Program-made: the position numbers and the translations under genes
Source of the DNA: Rhizobium sp. SL86
GTDB lineage: Bacteria > Pseudomonadota > Alphaproteobacteria > Rhizobiales > Rhizobiaceae
Direction: 5' to 3'
DNA: 64,000 nt
Assembly: GCF_026672545.1 (NCBI RefSeq)
Contig: NZ_JAPPRJ010000002.1
Span: 881,001 to 945,000 of the forward strand
Notes under the pieces: model-generated
Told to the model about the DNA's origin: nothing
Databases searched by the model: none
Seen by the model: only the letters and a program-made list of their open reading frames with translations
Shown: in pieces, positions 62,287 to 64,000 of the stretch
How positions within the stretch are numbered: position 1 is the stretch's first letter
How the letters are laid out: each line of letters begins with the position of its first letter

Positions 62287-64000
62287 TCGCCGGCAGCCGA
62301 ACCGAGCCAGCCGATCTCCATGACGCGGATCTGCGCAGCCGCGCTGTTGCCGCTGCGCGTGGCGACACACCTTTCGACCGACTGATCATCAATGGCACGG
62401 TCGTCGATATGGTGACCGGCGAATGCCGCAAGGCCGATGTCGGTGTGGTCGGTCCGTTAATAGCAAGCGTGCATGCTCCGGGTAGCCGGACCGATGCGGC
62501 CGAGACTTTCGACGCGGCCGGCGGCTTCATTACTCCCGGCCTGATCGACACCCATATGCACATCGAAAGTTCGATGGTGACACCGGCGACCTATGCCGCC
62601 GCCGTGCTTTCGCGCGGGGTGACGACCATCGTCTGGGACCCGCATGAATTCGGCAATGTGCATGGCGTCGACGGCGTTCGGTTCGCAGCAGAAGCCGCTC
62701 GTTCGCTTCCGCTCAGGATGATCCTGCTTGCGCCCTCCTGCGTGCCCTCCGCACCTGGCCTGGAACTGAACGGCGCCGATTTCGACGCGAGCGTGATTGC
62801 CGAGCTTCTCTCCTGGCCGGAGATCGGCGGCATTGCCGAGGTCATGACCATGCAGGGCGTAATTGCCCGGGAGCCGCGCATCAGCGGCATCCTGCAGGCG
62901 GGTCTCGCGGCAGAAAAGCTCGTCTGCGGCCATGCGCGCGGATTGGCGGGCGACAGGCTGGCCGCCTTCATGGCGGCAGGCATCACCTCCGACCACGAAC
63001 TGATCTCCGGCGAGGATCTTCTCGACAAGCTGCGCGCCGGACTGACCATCGAGCTGCGCGGCTCGCACGATCATCTGCTGCCGGACTTCGTCGAGGCACT
63101 GAACCGGCTCGGCCACCTGCCGCAGACGGTGACGCTGTGCACCGACGACGTGTTTCCCGATGACCTCCTCGCCGGTGGCGGTCTGGATGATGTGGTGCGC
63201 CGGCTGGTGCGCTACGGCTTGAACCCCGTGTGGGCGCTGCAGGCGGCGACCCTGAACGCCGCGCGCCGGCTGGGCCGTGACGATCTTGGCCTGGTGGCGG
63301 TCGGCCGGCGTGCCGATCTTGTCATCTTCTCCGATCTGACCGAGTTCGACGCAGCACTGGTGATCGTCAACGGCGAACCGATCGCGAGGGATGGCGTATT
63401 GCTGCAACCTTTGACGGAGACTGACACATCCGCGCTCACCGGGTCGATGAAAATCGCCCCGCTGTCGGCCGATGACTTCCGGGTACCGGCCACGGGGACA
63501 CGGGTTCGGATCGCCACCATCGACCGCCCGCGCTTCACGCAATGGGGCGAGACGGAAGCCTCGGTCGAAGACGGTTTCGTCGTGCCGCCGCAAGAGACGA
63601 CGCTGATTGCGGTTGCCCATCGGCATGGGCGTGCCGACAGCCGGCCCCGGGTCGGGTTCCTCCGCGGCTGGGGAACATGGCGCGGCGCATTCGCCACTTC
63701 CGTTTCGCATGACAGCCACAACCTGACCGTTTTCGGCGGCAATCCGGACGATATGGCCGTGGCGGCGAATGCCGTGATCGAAGCCGGCGGCGGCATGGCG
63801 GTCGCCTTCGAGGGCAAGGTTACGGCATGCCTGCCCCTGCCGCTCTCCGGTCTCGTTTCGGGCGCGTCGCTCGACGACATTGCCCGTGGTTTCTCGGCAG
63901 TTCGCGCCGCGATGGACGAGATCCTTGACTGGCAGCCGCCCTATCTGGTGTTCAAGGCCTGCTTCGGCGCGACCCTGGCCTGCAATGCCGGGCCGCACCA
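62283..64000 (+). CDS. ade: Adenine deaminase (cut by right window edge)
   Basis: 572 codons are visible of about 590 expected, so only the C-terminal end is missing. The amidohydrolase metal sites are THMHIESSMVTPATY and VWDPHEFGNVHGVDGV, and the adenine deaminase C-terminal part includes TSVSHDSHNLTVFGGNPDDM. It converts adenine to hypoxanthine and ammonia using Mn or Fe. The ATG at 62283 overlaps the nucleoside hydrolase stop. It fits with that enzyme as the second step of adenosine breakdown. The N-terminus (MIAGSRTEPADLHDADLRSR) is a short family-typical extension. Confidence 0.9.
   Translation, partial: MIAGSRTEPADLHDADLRSRAVAAARGDTPFDRLIINGTVVDMVTGECRKADVGVVGPLIASVHAPGSRTDAAETFDAAGGFITPGLIDTHMHIESSMVTPATYAAAVLSRGVTTIVWDPHEFGNVHGVDGVRFAAEAARSLPLRMILLAPSCVPSAPGLELNGADFDASVIAELLSWPEIGGIAEVMTMQGVIAREPRISGILQAGLAAEKLVCGHARGLAGDRLAAFMAAGITSDHELISGEDLLDKLRAGLTIELRGSHDHLLPDFVEALNRLGHLPQTVTLCTDDVFPDDLLAGGGLDDVVRRLVRYGLNPVWALQAATLNAARRLGRDDLGLVAVGRRADLVIFSDLTEFDAALVIVNGEPIARDGVLLQPLTETDTSALTGSMKIAPLSADDFRVPATGTRVRIATIDRPRFTQWGETEASVEDGFVVPPQETTLIAVAHRHGRADSRPRVGFLRGWGTWRGAFATSVSHDSHNLTVFGGNPDDMAVAANAVIEAGGGMAVAFEGKVTACLPLPLSGLVSGASLDDIARGFSAVRAAMDEILDWQPPYLVFKACFGATLACNAGPH

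Overview
The window reads as an accessory, catabolism-rich stretch of a high-GC alphaproteobacterial replicon, most likely Rhizobiales/Rhizobiaceae. The grounds are the strong G/C third-position bias, the smoEFGK-mtlK type polyol operon, the many ABC uptake systems each with its own regulator, the four-carbon acid sugar (tetronate) genes, and short C/G-rich extragenic palindromes. No rRNA, tRNA, CRISPR array, phage or insertion sequence was recognised. No organism name is claimed.

Layout. (1) 1-6633, leftward: a carbohydrate ABC system (permease cut by the window edge, binding protein) in line with an aldehyde dehydrogenase, an enoyl-CoA hydratase, a fused CoA-transferase and a Gfo/Idh/MocA dehydrogenase. 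A 19-bp perfect inverted repeat lies at the head. (2) 6797-9754: a LysR regulator divergent from a DoxX-like membrane protein, then an AT-richer patch with an unidentified secreted/membrane protein pair. (3) 9935-20994: a divergent cluster. Leftward are an NTF2-like protein, an M81 metallopeptidase, a PLP D-serine-dehydratase-like enzyme and a cupin. Rightward are RidA, an RpiR regulator, an SDR, a cytoplasmic GH20 hexosaminidase, a second M81 protein, a SetA-like MFS transporter and CutC. (4) 21000-29606, leftward: an oligopeptide ABC transporter with a DUF1028 protein, a cytoplasmic gamma-glutamyltransferase-like enzyme and a GntR regulator. (5) 29872-31697: a class III adenylate cyclase behind a 13-G tract, with its 3' end overlapping a convergent heme oxygenase.

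(6) 31765-44528: a tetronate module. Leftward genes are LtnD, OtnK, OtnC, OtnI, a GntR regulator, DenD, two SDRs and a complete CUT1 ABC transporter; a LacI regulator is divergent. From the known pathway these enzymes would convert L-threonate and D-erythronate to dihydroxyacetone phosphate. (7) 44679-54019, rightward: a SorC-type regulator, a polyol ABC transporter (SmoEFGK), a mannitol/polyol 2-dehydrogenase, a HAD phosphatase and an FGGY kinase. (8) 54042-56123, leftward: a membrane GGDEF-EAL protein. (9) 56425-64000, rightward: a LacI regulator, a polyamine/iron-type ABC transporter, a nucleoside hydrolase and an adenine deaminase cut by the right edge, which looks like a purine-nucleoside uptake and salvage operon.

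Shared themes. Most operons pair a transporter, enzymes and a local regulator from a different family (LysR, RpiR, GntR, LacI, SorC), and candidate operator palindromes lie at the expected positions. In all five binding-protein genes, the binding-protein gene is followed by a stem-loop before the next transporter gene, which suggests systematic uncoupling of binding-protein and membrane-protein expression. The least familiar units are the CoA-transferase/sugar-ABC operon, the hexosaminidase/M81/CutC cluster and the purine operon with a PotABCD-like transporter.
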